64,000 bases of DNA from an uncultured beta proteobacterium (GTDB taxonomy: Bacteria > Pseudomonadota > Gammaproteobacteria > Burkholderiales > Burkholderiaceae_C): the NCBI GenBank assembly GCA_903869595.1, contig CAIPZV010000057.1:1-64000 (forward strand), written 5' to 3'. This document shows positions 42,744 to 51,425 of this stretch, piece after piece (position 1 is the stretch's first letter; each line of letters begins with the position of its first letter). The notes beneath the pieces were generated by a model, which did not search any database, had not been told where the DNA came from, and worked only from the letters and a program-made list of their open reading frames with translations. Both the position numbers and the translations under genes were made by a program.

Positions 42744-44312
42744 TTAGATAGCCCGCTCGGTCATTTGCTTGGCGATGTAATCGGCCTGGCGGATGGCCAG
42801 CGTCACAATCGTTAGCGTTGGATTTTCGGCTCCACCGGTGGTGAACTGGCTGCCGTCGCTGATAAACAAATTAGGAATGTCATGCGTCTGGCCCCAGGCA
42901 TTGACCACGCCGTCTTGTGCGCGCCCGCTCATGCGGCAGGTGCCCATATTGTGGGTGGAAGGATAAGGTGGCGTGCGGAAGGTCTTGATCGCACCGGCCG
43001 CTTGGTACACCCGCTCGCCTTGCGTGAACGCGTGGTTGCGCATGGCGATGTCGTTATCGTGGTCATCAAAGTGCACGTTGGGAATGTAGTTGCCCCATTG
43101 GTCTTTGGCATTGGTGTTCAAGGTAACGCGGTTGGTTTCGCGCGGCATGTCCTCGCCCACCAGCCACATACCCGCCAGGTTGGTGTAATGGTCCATCCAC
43201 CATGCGAAGTCCGCACCCCAGCCGCCTGGATTCAAGAAGGCCGCCATGAACGGCACGCCCAGGCTCAGGGTTTCCATCTCGTAGCCGCCGACAAAGCCGC
43301 GCTTGGGGTTATGCGCCGCCTCGTCGCGGATGATGCCGGCCATGGTAGTGCCACGGTACATATGCACCGGGTTTTTGAATGCGGCATAGACCGAGCCAGT
43401 CATGTGGCGCATGTAGTTGCGTCCCACCTGACCCGATGAGTTGGCCAGGCCGTCTTTGAACATAGAGGACGCAGACAATAGCAACAGACGCGGTGTCTCG
43501 ATCGAGTTACCGGCCACGCAAATAATGCGGGCTTTCTGGCGCTGCTCTTTGCCATCTTTATCAAAATACACCACGCCGGTGACCTTACCCGATAGATTGT
43601 GCTCAATGCGGGTGACGTGCGATTGCGGGCGAATTTCGAAATTACCGGTAGCCTCGGCCTTAGGAATTTCGGTGTACAGCGTGGACCATTTAGCGCCGCT
43701 CTTACAACCCTGAAAACAAAAGCCTAGCTGCATGCAGCGTCCACGACCATCACGCGGCTGGCTGTTGATGGCCATATTGCCGGTATGCACTTCTTTGTAC
43801 CCCAGCTTGGAGGCACCGGCATGCATCACTTTGAAGTTGTTGTTGCCGGGCAGACCTGGAATACCGTTGGTACGGGTCACGCCCATTTTGTATTCTGCTT
43901 TGGCGTAATAGGGTTCTAGGTCTTTGAGGGTGATGGGCCAGTCCAGCAAATTGGCGCCTTTGACTTCGCCATATTCGGACTTGACGCGGAACTCATGCTC
44001 TTGGAAGCGCAGTGATGCACCAGCCCAGTGTGTGGTCGTACCGCCCACCGTCTTGCATATCCATGCGGGCAGGCCGGCAAAGTCTTTGGCTACACGCCAG
44101 GAGCCCGAGGTAGTGCGCGCATCGAGCCAAGCCAGTTGCACAAAGGACTTCCACTCGTCATTGATAAACGTGGCGGTCGATTGCAGCGCGCCTGCTTCCA
44201 ACACTACCACCTTGATGCCTTTTTGGCACAACTCATTGGCCAACGTGCCGCCGCCAGCGCCCGAGCCAATAATCACAACAACCGAGTCGTCCGAAAAATC
44301 AAATTTAGCCAT
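42744..44312 (-). CDS. GMC-family oxidoreductase (gluconate-dehydrogenase-like large subunit)
   Basis: 522 residues from MAKFDFSDD (44312; AGGAG 7 bp upstream). FAD-binding VVIIGSGAGGGTLANELCQKG at the start, GTTTHWAG near 110, and C-terminal STHNMGTCRM with catalytic His, followed by GAENPTLTIVTLAIRQAD. GMC enzymes oxidise alcohols, sugars or sugar acids. The protein itself has no signal; its partner at 44342 has a Tat signal, so the folded pair may be exported together. Electrons may go to the cytochrome c at 41368. Confidence 0.92.
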   Translation of the reverse strand: MAKFDFSDDSVVVIIGSGAGGGTLANELCQKGIKVVVLEAGALQSTATFINDEWKSFVQLAWLDARTTSGSWRVAKDFAGLPAWICKTVGGTTTHWAGASLRFQEHEFRVKSEYGEVKGANLLDWPITLKDLEPYYAKAEYKMGVTRTNGIPGLPGNNNFKVMHAGASKLGYKEVHTGNMAINSQPRDGRGRCMQLGFCFQGCKSGAKWSTLYTEIPKAEATGNFEIRPQSHVTRIEHNLSGKVTGVVYFDKDGKEQRQKARIICVAGNSIETPRLLLLSASSMFKDGLANSSGQVGRNYMRHMTGSVYAAFKNPVHMYRGTTMAGIIRDEAAHNPKRGFVGGYEMETLSLGVPFMAAFLNPGGWGADFAWWMDHYTNLAGMWLVGEDMPRETNRVTLNTNAKDQWGNYIPNVHFDDHDNDIAMRNHAFTQGERVYQAAGAIKTFRTPPYPSTHNMGTCRMSGRAQDGVVNAWGQTHDIPNLFISDGSQFTTGGAENPTLTIVTLAIRQADYIAKQMTERAI

Positions 44313-44341
44313 ATTTTTTCTCCTAAATCGTATTGAGGGGC

Positions 44342-44971
44342 TTAGCCCATATAGGGCGCGGGGCTGGCTTCTTTGGAAGGCTCGGGCAACCACTTGAGGT
44401 CTTGGAAACCACGCGTGATGTAGCCGCCTTTTTCCCAGGCCGAGCCGGGGTAGCCAAACACGGCATAGGCCATGTCGTTGTCATACAGCGAGGTAATGCA
44501 CTGACCACGTACGGTGCCAAAAAATGGAGTGCCTTCCATGCCGCGCACGATCTCTTCGCGCTTGGCTGCGCTGGCTTTAGCGAAACTACCGCCCGCCGAT
44601 TTGTCCAGCCAGGCGATGCCGTCTTGCAGCATCTTGGCGCTGGCAGCATCGCCTGCGGCTTTGGCATCAAGGTCTTTGGCCAGCAAGGCATACACGGCAT
44701 CGGGCAGGCGCTTGTGCGGGTACAGTACGCGGCCCATGGCCATCAAGGTTTGGCCTTCAGCGGTGGAAAGTTTTTTTAATTCCAGGGCCCAGGCGTTGGA
44801 AGGCGCCAAACCAGCCAGCAGCGAACCGCCGACCAGGGTGCCGAACAACAGGCCAGAGCCTTTCAAAAATTCGCGCCGCGCCAGCGGCAAATTGACTTTG
44901 CGGACTTCGCCGCTTTCTTCGTCGCAGCCTGCGACTTCAGGGTTCGCTTGCGCAATGGAAATAACACGCAT
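44342..44971 (-). CDS. Gluconate 2-dehydrogenase subunit 3-like protein with Tat signal
   Basis: 209 residues. A twin-arginine signal (ARREFLKGSG at 32-41, then a hydrophobic stretch to about NAWA at 62) precedes the subunit-3 domain, with LMAMGRVLYPHKRLPDAVY and the C-terminal GYPGSAWEKGGYITRGFQDL. Such subunits carry the flavin GMC subunit across the membrane through Tat. It starts with GGAG 7 bp upstream and lies 29 bp before the GMC gene. The substrate of the complex is unknown. Confidence 0.88.
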   Translation of the reverse strand: MRVISIAQANPEVAGCDEESGEVRKVNLPLARREFLKGSGLLFGTLVGGSLLAGLAPSNAWALELKKLSTAEGQTLMAMGRVLYPHKRLPDAVYALLAKDLDAKAAGDAASAKMLQDGIAWLDKSAGGSFAKASAAKREEIVRGMEGTPFFGTVRGQCITSLYDNDMAYAVFGYPGSAWEKGGYITRGFQDLKWLPEPSKEASPAPYMG

Positions 44972-45172
44972 AGTGGTCTCCGGTGGGTTAAGTGCTTGTG
45001 CACGGTGGTTAAATTAGCAAAGAAAGTATCGGTTTGAATCAGGTGCTGTGGGTGATAGCAGGCTACCTACAGGGGAAACCCTAGGTCCGTGATTCGATTT
45101 CAAAAAAATATAGAAATTCTTGGTTTACAAAAATTGGAGAAATCGATGGCAATGGTGCTGCGCGCCCAGGCC

Positions 45173-46747
45173 TCATGCAATTGCAACCTCCTGATATCGT
45201 TGGCGCAGTACCCGGTGCAATATCTTTCCGGTAGCGGTGCGGGGCATAGCTTGGTCGGCCATAAAGTCCACACTTGCCGGGCACTTAAAACTGGCTAGTT
45301 GTTGTTTGCACCAATCGCGCAATTCCCGCATATCCGCACTTTGCCCCTGATGCAGCACAACAACGGCATGCACGGCTTCGCCCCACTTGGGATGAGGCAG
45401 GCCGATCACGGCAACGTCCTTAACCTTGGGGTGCGCACCGAGCACACCTTCCACTTCGGACGGATACACGTTTTCGCCACCGCTGATGATCATGTTGCTT
45501 TTGCGGTCCACCAGCCAAATGAAGCCATCGGCGTCCCGGCGCGCCATATCGCCCACCGAACACCACGGGCCCATAAAAGCTTGTACGGTCTTCTCGGGGT
45601 TTTTCCAATACCCGGCAAACACATAGGGTGTGCGCGAAAAAAGCTCACCCACTTCGCCATCAGGCACTTCGCGCCCATCGGCATCTAGCAAGCGAATAGC
45701 ACCGCTGCCGGCCCACTCGCGCCCCACCGAGCCCAGCTTGTGCAATTGCTCGTCTGGCCGCAAGAGCGTCACCCAGCCCGCTTCGGTAGAACCGTAGAGT
45801 TCATACAAGCGGCTGTTGGCAAAATGCGCCAGGATGGCCAGTTTGGTATCGCGACGCGCCGGTGCCGAAGAGATCATCAGCTTGCCCACGGCGCTGATGT
45901 CATAGCGCGCTTTCACCGCCTCGGGCAAGCCCAGCATCATGATGTAGTGCGTGGGCACCAACGAGGTGAAAGTCACCTTCTCGCGCGCCAGCGTGGCGAG
46001 TAAAGCCTCGGGGTCAAAGCTGCGCTGATCGTCGATGATGCAGGTGCTGCCCAGGTGAATAAAGGTGTTGGCGAAATACAGCGAGTTGGCGTGGCACATC
46101 GGCATGACCAAGAGCGCGGTGTCGTCGCGGCTAAAGCCTATTTCGGTGGCCGTTGCAAGCGCCAGTAATGCGCTGCCGCGATGCAGGCGAATAGCGCCCT
46201 TGGGGCGCCCAGTGGTGCCCGAGGTGTACACCAGGGCACAGATATCGTCTTGGCCTACCGCCTCAAACTCACATGCGCCACCTGCGCTCGCGATCAGGCA
46301 TTCATAGGCTTGCCAACCGTCGGCACCGGTAGGCGCGCCGGACTGCCCCACCGCGATGTAGTTGGCGCGGGGAATGGGTAAGCTGCTGCGCAGCGTATCC
46401 ACAAGGGCTAGAAACTCCGCCCCGGCCAGCACGGCGCGTACCTCCGCGTCTTGGACGATGTACTGGATCTCGGGCGCACTCAGGCGAAAGTTAAGCGGCA
46501 CCACCACCAAGCCGGCCCGCGCCATGGCGACGTAGATCTCCATCCACTCAATGCAGTTGTAGGCCAGCACTGCCACGCGGTCGCCCTTAGCTAGGCCCAA
46601 ATTCATCAAGCCAGCGGACAGGCCGCTGGCGCGCGCATGCCACTGCGCATACGTCAGGCTACGCTGGGAATCACGCGTAGCCACTTTCTGCGGGCACAGC
46701 CGCGCATGCGTGGCAACCGCATCGGCCAGGGTGGGCAAATACGCCAT
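45173..46747 (-). CDS. AMP-forming acyl-CoA synthetase
   Basis: 524 residues from MAYLPTL (46747; AAGGAG upstream). ANL superfamily motifs: TSGTTGRPKGA (P loop), YGSTEAGW, GDMARRDADGFIWLVDR, SGGENVYPSEVE, and catalytic Lys in TATGKILHR. It activates a carboxylic acid to its CoA thioester via the adenylate. It is divergent from the TPP enzyme and TRAP operon across a 130-bp region with repeated GAATTC sites, so it likely serves the same pathway. Acid unknown. Confidence 0.93.
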   Translation of the reverse strand: MAYLPTLADAVATHARLCPQKVATRDSQRSLTYAQWHARASGLSAGLMNLGLAKGDRVAVLAYNCIEWMEIYVAMARAGLVVVPLNFRLSAPEIQYIVQDAEVRAVLAGAEFLALVDTLRSSLPIPRANYIAVGQSGAPTGADGWQAYECLIASAGGACEFEAVGQDDICALVYTSGTTGRPKGAIRLHRGSALLALATATEIGFSRDDTALLVMPMCHANSLYFANTFIHLGSTCIIDDQRSFDPEALLATLAREKVTFTSLVPTHYIMMLGLPEAVKARYDISAVGKLMISSAPARRDTKLAILAHFANSRLYELYGSTEAGWVTLLRPDEQLHKLGSVGREWAGSGAIRLLDADGREVPDGEVGELFSRTPYVFAGYWKNPEKTVQAFMGPWCSVGDMARRDADGFIWLVDRKSNMIISGGENVYPSEVEGVLGAHPKVKDVAVIGLPHPKWGEAVHAVVVLHQGQSADMRELRDWCKQQLASFKCPASVDFMADQAMPRTATGKILHRVLRQRYQEVAIA

Positions 46748-46814
46748 AGATCTACTCCTTGTCTGTGCAAACCGTTGCGGCACGCAATGCCGCTGTACTG
46801 GGTCGGTGTTTTAT

Positions 46815-46850
46815 GAATTCGGAACTCTGAATTCAGAATTCAATTATAAT
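46815..46850. promoter_or_regulatory. Divergent operator/promoter with three GAATTC sites
   Basis: GAATTC occurs at 46815-46820, 46829-46834 and 46836-46841; the middle copy sits in the palindrome CTGAATTCAG. A consensus TATAAT follows at 46845-46850, 27 bp before the ATG at 46878, and would serve the rightward operon. The spacing suits a dimeric repressor, probably the GntR protein at 48635 (inference). Confidence 0.6.
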
Positions 46851-46877
46851 CAAGGCTTTTAATCCTGGGAGCGCAAT

Positions 46878-48617
46878 ATGGTTTTTCAGCCTTCGACGCA
46901 GCACACGGGTGCGGCAGTGATTGCCCGATTTCTCAAGGCACGCGGCGTGCAACGGGTCTATGGCCTGTGCGGCGGCCACATCATGCCCATCTGGATGCAG
47001 CTCGACGCTCAGGGCATAAGCATCATTGACGTACGCGATGAGCGCGCAGCGGTCTATATGGCGCATGCGGATGCACAGCTATCAGGCGGCTTGGGCGTGG
47101 CCTTGGTGACCGCTGGCCCGGGCGTGACCAATGCCATGACCGGCATCGCCAACGCCCATGTGGCCCGCGCGCCGGTACTGGTGCTTTCAGGCCTGCCGCC
47201 CGGTGCGCAGGAAAACCGGGGCGCTTTACAGGACATCGTCCACACCGAGTTGGTGCGCAGCATCACCCGCTATGCACGCAGCGTGCGCCACCCGGACTTG
47301 GTGCCGCAAGAGCTTTGCGAAGCCAGCGCCCGCGCCTTGGGACAGGGTGGCGAGCCCGGCCCGGTGTACCTGGACTTCCCGGTTGATGTCTTGCGCGCTA
47401 CCGTGAGCCCCGCACTGCAATTGCCAGAATATTTTTCTCCGTCGACGCCCCAACCCCAGCCACCCCACCCCGCCGCGGTAGCGCAAGCGCTGCAACTTTT
47501 ATGGTCCGCCAAACGGCCTTTGTTTATTTCCGGGCGCGGCGCACGCCATGCGGGCCCCGCCCTAAGCGCCCTGCTCTCGCGGCTGAACGCCGCCTACCTA
47601 GATACCGGCGAGAGCCGGGGCTTGGTAAGTGATGCGCACCCCAGTGTGGTGGGCGCGATGCGCGGCGCGGTCATGGGCCAGGCCGATTTGGTCGTGACCG
47701 TGGGAAGGCGTTTGGACTTCCAATTAGCCTATGGCTCACCAGCCGTCTTTGGCGATGCGCAGTTTTTGCGGATTGCCGACTGCGCTGCTGAGTTACGCGA
47801 CAACCGCCAGGGCGCGCTAGGCATGCTGTGCGACCCGGCGCTGGCGCTGCAAGCCTTGCTGGATGCCGCTCCCGCGCACGCACCGGCCAGCGATGGCAAT
47901 TGGCTGCAAGGCCTTCGCGCACAGCATCTGGCACGCTCTGACAAATTACAGCAGAGCATGCGCAGCGCGCCGCCGGGCAGCGATGGCCGCATGCACCCCA
48001 ACCGGGCCCTGGCCGCGCTGCGTGATGCCCTGCCCGATGACGCCATTGTGGTAGCCGACGGCGGCGATTTTTTAAGCTTCGCCCGCGTGGGCCTTCCCGC
48101 CTCTACCTACCTGGACCCTGGCTCGCTGGGATGCATCGGCATCGGCACGCCCTTTGGTATCGCTGCCAGTTTGGTGCATCCAGACCGCACTGTCGTGGTG
48201 GCCACGGGCGATGGCGCTTTTGGCTTTAATGCCATGGAGATCGACACGGCGGTACGGCACCAGGTTCCGGTGCTCATCATGGTCGCCAATAACGGCTCCT
48301 GGGCGATTGAAGTGCGCGACCAGCAGGAAAACCATGGCAAGGTGGTCGGCACGCGGCTTCAATTTTCCGACCACGCAGCCGTGGCGCGGGGCTTTGGCAT
48401 GTATGCAGAGCGGGTGGAAAACGCGGACGACTTACCCGGGGCCATTGCTCGCGCCTTAGCCAACCGCCCGGCCTTGCTGGATGTGGTAGTCACGCCCGAA
48501 GCGCCTTCGTCAGACGCCAAGTCCGGCCTAGCCTGGGTGCCTGATCTACAAGCGCTAGCAGCATGGAACGATGCCGAGGTGCAGTGGCGACAAGGCGCTA
48601 AGAACGGGCAGGCCTAG
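46878..48617 (+). CDS. TPP-dependent enzyme (acetolactate synthase/decarboxylase superfamily)
   Basis: 579 residues, three-domain TPP enzyme. The N-domain has cofactor-activating Glu in DVRDERAAVYMAHAD. The C-domain has the TPP/Mg motif GDGAFGFNAMEIDTAV...VANNGSWAIE. The central domain includes ISGRGARHAG. The conserved Glu argues against glyoxylate carboligase. It resembles acetolactate synthase-like decarboxylases or lyases acting on 2-oxo acids; the exact reaction cannot be read. First gene of the rightward unit, with TGGGAG as ribosome site. Confidence 0.9.
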   Translation: MVFQPSTQHTGAAVIARFLKARGVQRVYGLCGGHIMPIWMQLDAQGISIIDVRDERAAVYMAHADAQLSGGLGVALVTAGPGVTNAMTGIANAHVARAPVLVLSGLPPGAQENRGALQDIVHTELVRSITRYARSVRHPDLVPQELCEASARALGQGGEPGPVYLDFPVDVLRATVSPALQLPEYFSPSTPQPQPPHPAAVAQALQLLWSAKRPLFISGRGARHAGPALSALLSRLNAAYLDTGESRGLVSDAHPSVVGAMRGAVMGQADLVVTVGRRLDFQLAYGSPAVFGDAQFLRIADCAAELRDNRQGALGMLCDPALALQALLDAAPAHAPASDGNWLQGLRAQHLARSDKLQQSMRSAPPGSDGRMHPNRALAALRDALPDDAIVVADGGDFLSFARVGLPASTYLDPGSLGCIGIGTPFGIAASLVHPDRTVVVATGDGAFGFNAMEIDTAVRHQVPVLIMVANNGSWAIEVRDQQENHGKVVGTRLQFSDHAAVARGFGMYAERVENADDLPGAIARALANRPALLDVVVTPEAPSSDAKSGLAWVPDLQALAAWNDAEVQWRQGAKNGQA

Positions 48618-48634
48618 TCGTCTATAGTGAAGTG

Positions 48635-49303
48635 ATGAAACTCATAACAACGCAACCCTCCATGGTGGAGCAAGTGCACAAGGCCATTCTGTCCGACATC
48701 GCCTCGGGCAAGCTACCTGCGGGTGCCCGCATTATTCAAGAGCAAATAGCCCAGAGCCTGGGTGTATCGCGCCAACCGGTACAACACGCTCTGACGCTGC
48801 TGCGCAACCACGGCATATTGCAGGACGCGCCGGGCCGTGGTTTGCAAGTCGCCCCTATGGACTTGGCGCATGTGCGGCAAATCTACGATGTGCGCGCCGT
48901 CATCGAAGGCCTGGCTTTTCGCAAAGCTGCTGAAACCAATGCGGCTCAAGCCGCCAGCAAAGGGCCGGCCCTGATACGCGCCGGCCAGAAGGCGGCCAGC
49001 AGCGGATCGGTCGGCGCAATGATCGCGGCTGACATGGCGTTTCACCAATTTGTTTACGCTATCTCGGGCAACCAACTGCTTGCGCCTTCGATGGAGGCCC
49101 ATTGGACGCACACCCAGCGCGTGATGGGCGAGGTGCTGATTCGCGATGACAAACCGAACGACGTGTGGGAGCAGCACCAAGAGTTGCTGGAGGTAGTCGT
49201 CAAAGGCCAAGCCGCGCAGGCTGAGCGCCTGGCTAAAAAACATATTCTGGATGCCGCAGACTTCATGATCGAGCGCTTGCGCAGCGAAGGGCACACCGTT
49301 TGA
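48635..49303 (+). CDS. GntR-family (FCD) transcriptional regulator
   Basis: 222 residues (223 if the GTG at 48632 is used). Winged helix 10-75 with KLPAGARIIQEQIAQSLGVS and ALTLLRNHGIL, then an all-helical FCD ligand domain with IYDVRAVIEGLAFR and the metal/ligand His residues in FHQFVYAI and WEQHQELLE. FCD regulators sense organic acids and repress catabolic operons. It lies 14 bp after the TPP enzyme stop; its likely target is the GAATTC-rich region at 46815. Confidence 0.92.
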   Translation: MKLITTQPSMVEQVHKAILSDIASGKLPAGARIIQEQIAQSLGVSRQPVQHALTLLRNHGILQDAPGRGLQVAPMDLAHVRQIYDVRAVIEGLAFRKAAETNAAQAASKGPALIRAGQKAASSGSVGAMIAADMAFHQFVYAISGNQLLAPSMEAHWTHTQRVMGEVLIRDDKPNDVWEQHQELLEVVVKGQAAQAERLAKKHILDAADFMIERLRSEGHTV

Positions 49304-49451
49304 TGGATTTTGTAATCGGCCTGATTCCTGCCTAGCCATCGAACCGCCCCGGGCTAAACCTATTGTTTGCGCAGAAGGCTAAGGGCTGTCACGCAAATTT
49401 CATGAAACTAACTTAGATTGACAAGGAAATTCAAAAAACTCGACATTTCCA

Positions 49452-50378
49452 TTGAATCCCTTATTTGCACAGGTTCACCTCACTCCTCGCGCTTGGTATG
49501 AAAAGCGAGTGATCTACGCAGTCATTACCGTCTCGCTACTAGGAATGAGTGCCTGCTCTCCGACAGCGTTCATTAAAAGAAGTCTTGGTGACGAATTGGC
49601 CCAGCAAGGCCAGTCACAGGAAGTAGACCCGGGTCTGGCGCGAGAGGCCAGCGCTTTCTACTTAAAACTATCGGAATCGCTCCTGAATGACACGCCTGAC
49701 AACCTGAAGTTGGCAGAGGCAGTGGGTGCCGGTTTATGCCAGTACACCTTTGCTTATGTGGCTTTCGAGGCGGAACGCCTAGCAGCTACCGATGCCCAGG
49801 CCGCCTACCGAACCAACGAGCGCGCCAAGCGACTCTATTTGCGCGCTCACCGCCACCTCATGCGGGCCTTGGAACTCTCCACGCCTGGCTTTCGGGCCAA
49901 ACTTGCGCAGCACGACGCCAATCAGTGGCCGCGTATTGCGCCAGACCAAGTCGGCCTGGCGTATTGGGCTGCTGCGTCTTGGGGCGGCTATATATCGCTG
50001 GCCAAAGATTCCCCAGACGCTGTTGCCGACTTTCCCCTAGCCTACCGCCTGGCCACCTTGGCCTGGAAGGTAAACCCCAACTTTGGCAACGGGGGACTTT
50101 CCAGCTTGATGGGCAGTTTTGAGTCTGCGCAACCCGGCGGCTCGTTGGTGAAAGCCACGCAATATTTCGACGCCGCCATCACGATCAGCCAGGGCCAAAA
50201 CGCAGGCGCCTATATCGCCAAAGCCGAAAGCATCGCCTTCGCCCAAGGCCAGCGTGAAGCCTTTGAAACGCTGCTGAAAAAAGCCATAGAGGTCAGCGAC
50301 AAGCACCCCGATCTCAGTAACGAACTGATGCGCGAGCGGGCGCTGTGGCTGCTTCGTAGCGCTGACGACCTATTTTGA
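49452..50378 (+). CDS. TatT-type lipoprotein of a TRAP transporter
   Basis: 308 residues. A lipobox LGMSAC (Cys at about 35) after a short basic-hydrophobic leader marks a lipoprotein. The helical remainder, with DQVGLAYWAAASWGGYISLA and NPNFGNGGLSSLMGSFESA, matches TatT (Tp0956-like) TRAP-associated TPR lipoproteins, which bind the P component as trimers. The frame begins with TTG at 49452. The gene directly precedes the binding protein (1 bp between stop and ATG), giving a TPAT-type importer. Confidence 0.88.
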   Translation: MNPLFAQVHLTPRAWYEKRVIYAVITVSLLGMSACSPTAFIKRSLGDELAQQGQSQEVDPGLAREASAFYLKLSESLLNDTPDNLKLAEAVGAGLCQYTFAYVAFEAERLAATDAQAAYRTNERAKRLYLRAHRHLMRALELSTPGFRAKLAQHDANQWPRIAPDQVGLAYWAAASWGGYISLAKDSPDAVADFPLAYRLATLAWKVNPNFGNGGLSSLMGSFESAQPGGSLVKATQYFDAAITISQGQNAGAYIAKAESIAFAQGQREAFETLLKKAIEVSDKHPDLSNELMRERALWLLRSADDLF

Positions 50379-50379
50379 A

Positions 50380-51423
50380 ATGCCTTTATTTATGAACTCC
50401 TTGTCGACACCTTCCCGGCTACTGACTGCCTTTTTGTTTTTGGCGCTGGCATGGCTAAGCCTGCCCAACTGCATGGCTGCGGATAAGCAGCTTCGCATCG
50501 GGTCGCTGGTGCCCAAAAATTCTTTGTACCACCGCCAGCTCATGGATATCGGCGAGGCCTGGCGGGCTGCCCAGGCAGAGAACAGCAAATACGTGGTCTA
50601 TCCCGACGGAAGCCAGGGCGGCGAAGCGGAAATGGCACGCCGCATGCGCATCGGCCAGTTGCAAGGCGCCCTGCTGTCCGTCGTGGGTCTGCAAGAGATT
50701 GAGCCCTCGATCACCGCGCTGCAAGCCATCCCTATGTTGTTTAGGTCGTGGGAAGAGGTGGACTACGTCCGCGAAAAAATGCGGCCATCGATAGAGAAGA
50801 AATTTTTCGATAAAGGCTTTGTGGTTTTGGCCTGGGGCGATGCGGGGTGGGTGCGCTTTTTTTCCAAGGATGCGGCGCTTAGACCAGATGACTACAAGAA
50901 AATGAAATTTTTCGCCTGGGGCGCGGAACCCGACCAGCAGGCGATTATGAAAAGCCTGGGCTACACGCCGGTTCCCTTGGAGACTTCAGACATTCTTCCG
51001 GCCATCCAAACCGGGATGATCAACGTGGTGCCTTCCACGCCCTACTTCGCCTTGGCCACACAAATTTACACCTCCGCACCCCATATGCTGGAGATCAACT
51101 GGGCGCCGATTGTGGGCGCCCTAGTGCTGACGAAGAAGGCATGGGACGACATGAGCCCTGCCACGCAGGCCGCGATGCGCGCAGCTAGCGAGAAAGCGGG
51201 CGTGCAAATTCGCGCTAAGGCCAGGCAAGAAGTTGACGAGGCGGTCGATGCCATGAAAAAGCGGGGGCTGATAGTCAGCCGTCCCAGCGCGGAGCAAATG
51301 CGCGAATGGACCGAGTTTGCCGAAAAACTGTACCCGCGGATTCGCGGCACCATGGTGCCAGCCGACACTTTTGACGAGGTACAGGCCCATCTGAAAGACT
51401 TCCGCACGGGCAAGGCCAAGTAA
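50380..51423 (+). CDS. dctP: TRAP transporter substrate-binding protein (DctP family)
   Basis: 347 residues. Signal peptide ending NCMA-ADK near 34. The DctP fold follows with RIGSLVPKNSLYHRQLMDIGEAW, GSQGGEAEMARRM, and the ligand-binding Arg region LAWGDAGWVRFFSK. It captures an organic acid in the periplasm; TRAP ligands of this type include dicarboxylates, sugar acids and hydrophobic acids. An alternative start at 50392 is possible. It is coupled to TatT and to the permease (2-bp gap). Confidence 0.93.
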   Translation: MPLFMNSLSTPSRLLTAFLFLALAWLSLPNCMAADKQLRIGSLVPKNSLYHRQLMDIGEAWRAAQAENSKYVVYPDGSQGGEAEMARRMRIGQLQGALLSVVGLQEIEPSITALQAIPMLFRSWEEVDYVREKMRPSIEKKFFDKGFVVLAWGDAGWVRFFSKDAALRPDDYKKMKFFAWGAEPDQQAIMKSLGYTPVPLETSDILPAIQTGMINVVPSTPYFALATQIYTSAPHMLEINWAPIVGALVLTKKAWDDMSPATQAAMRAASEKAGVQIRAKARQEVDEAVDAMKKRGLIVSRPSAEQMREWTEFAEKLYPRIRGTMVPADTFDEVQAHLKDFRTGKAK

Positions 51424-51425
51424 CC

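Noticed and set aside
46878..48617. Calling the TPP enzyme glyoxylate carboligase, which would make a glycerate pathway with kinase and enolase
   Set aside because: Glyoxylate carboligase lacks the cofactor-activating Glu, which is present here in DERAAV; the pathway idea is kept only as a loose analogy.
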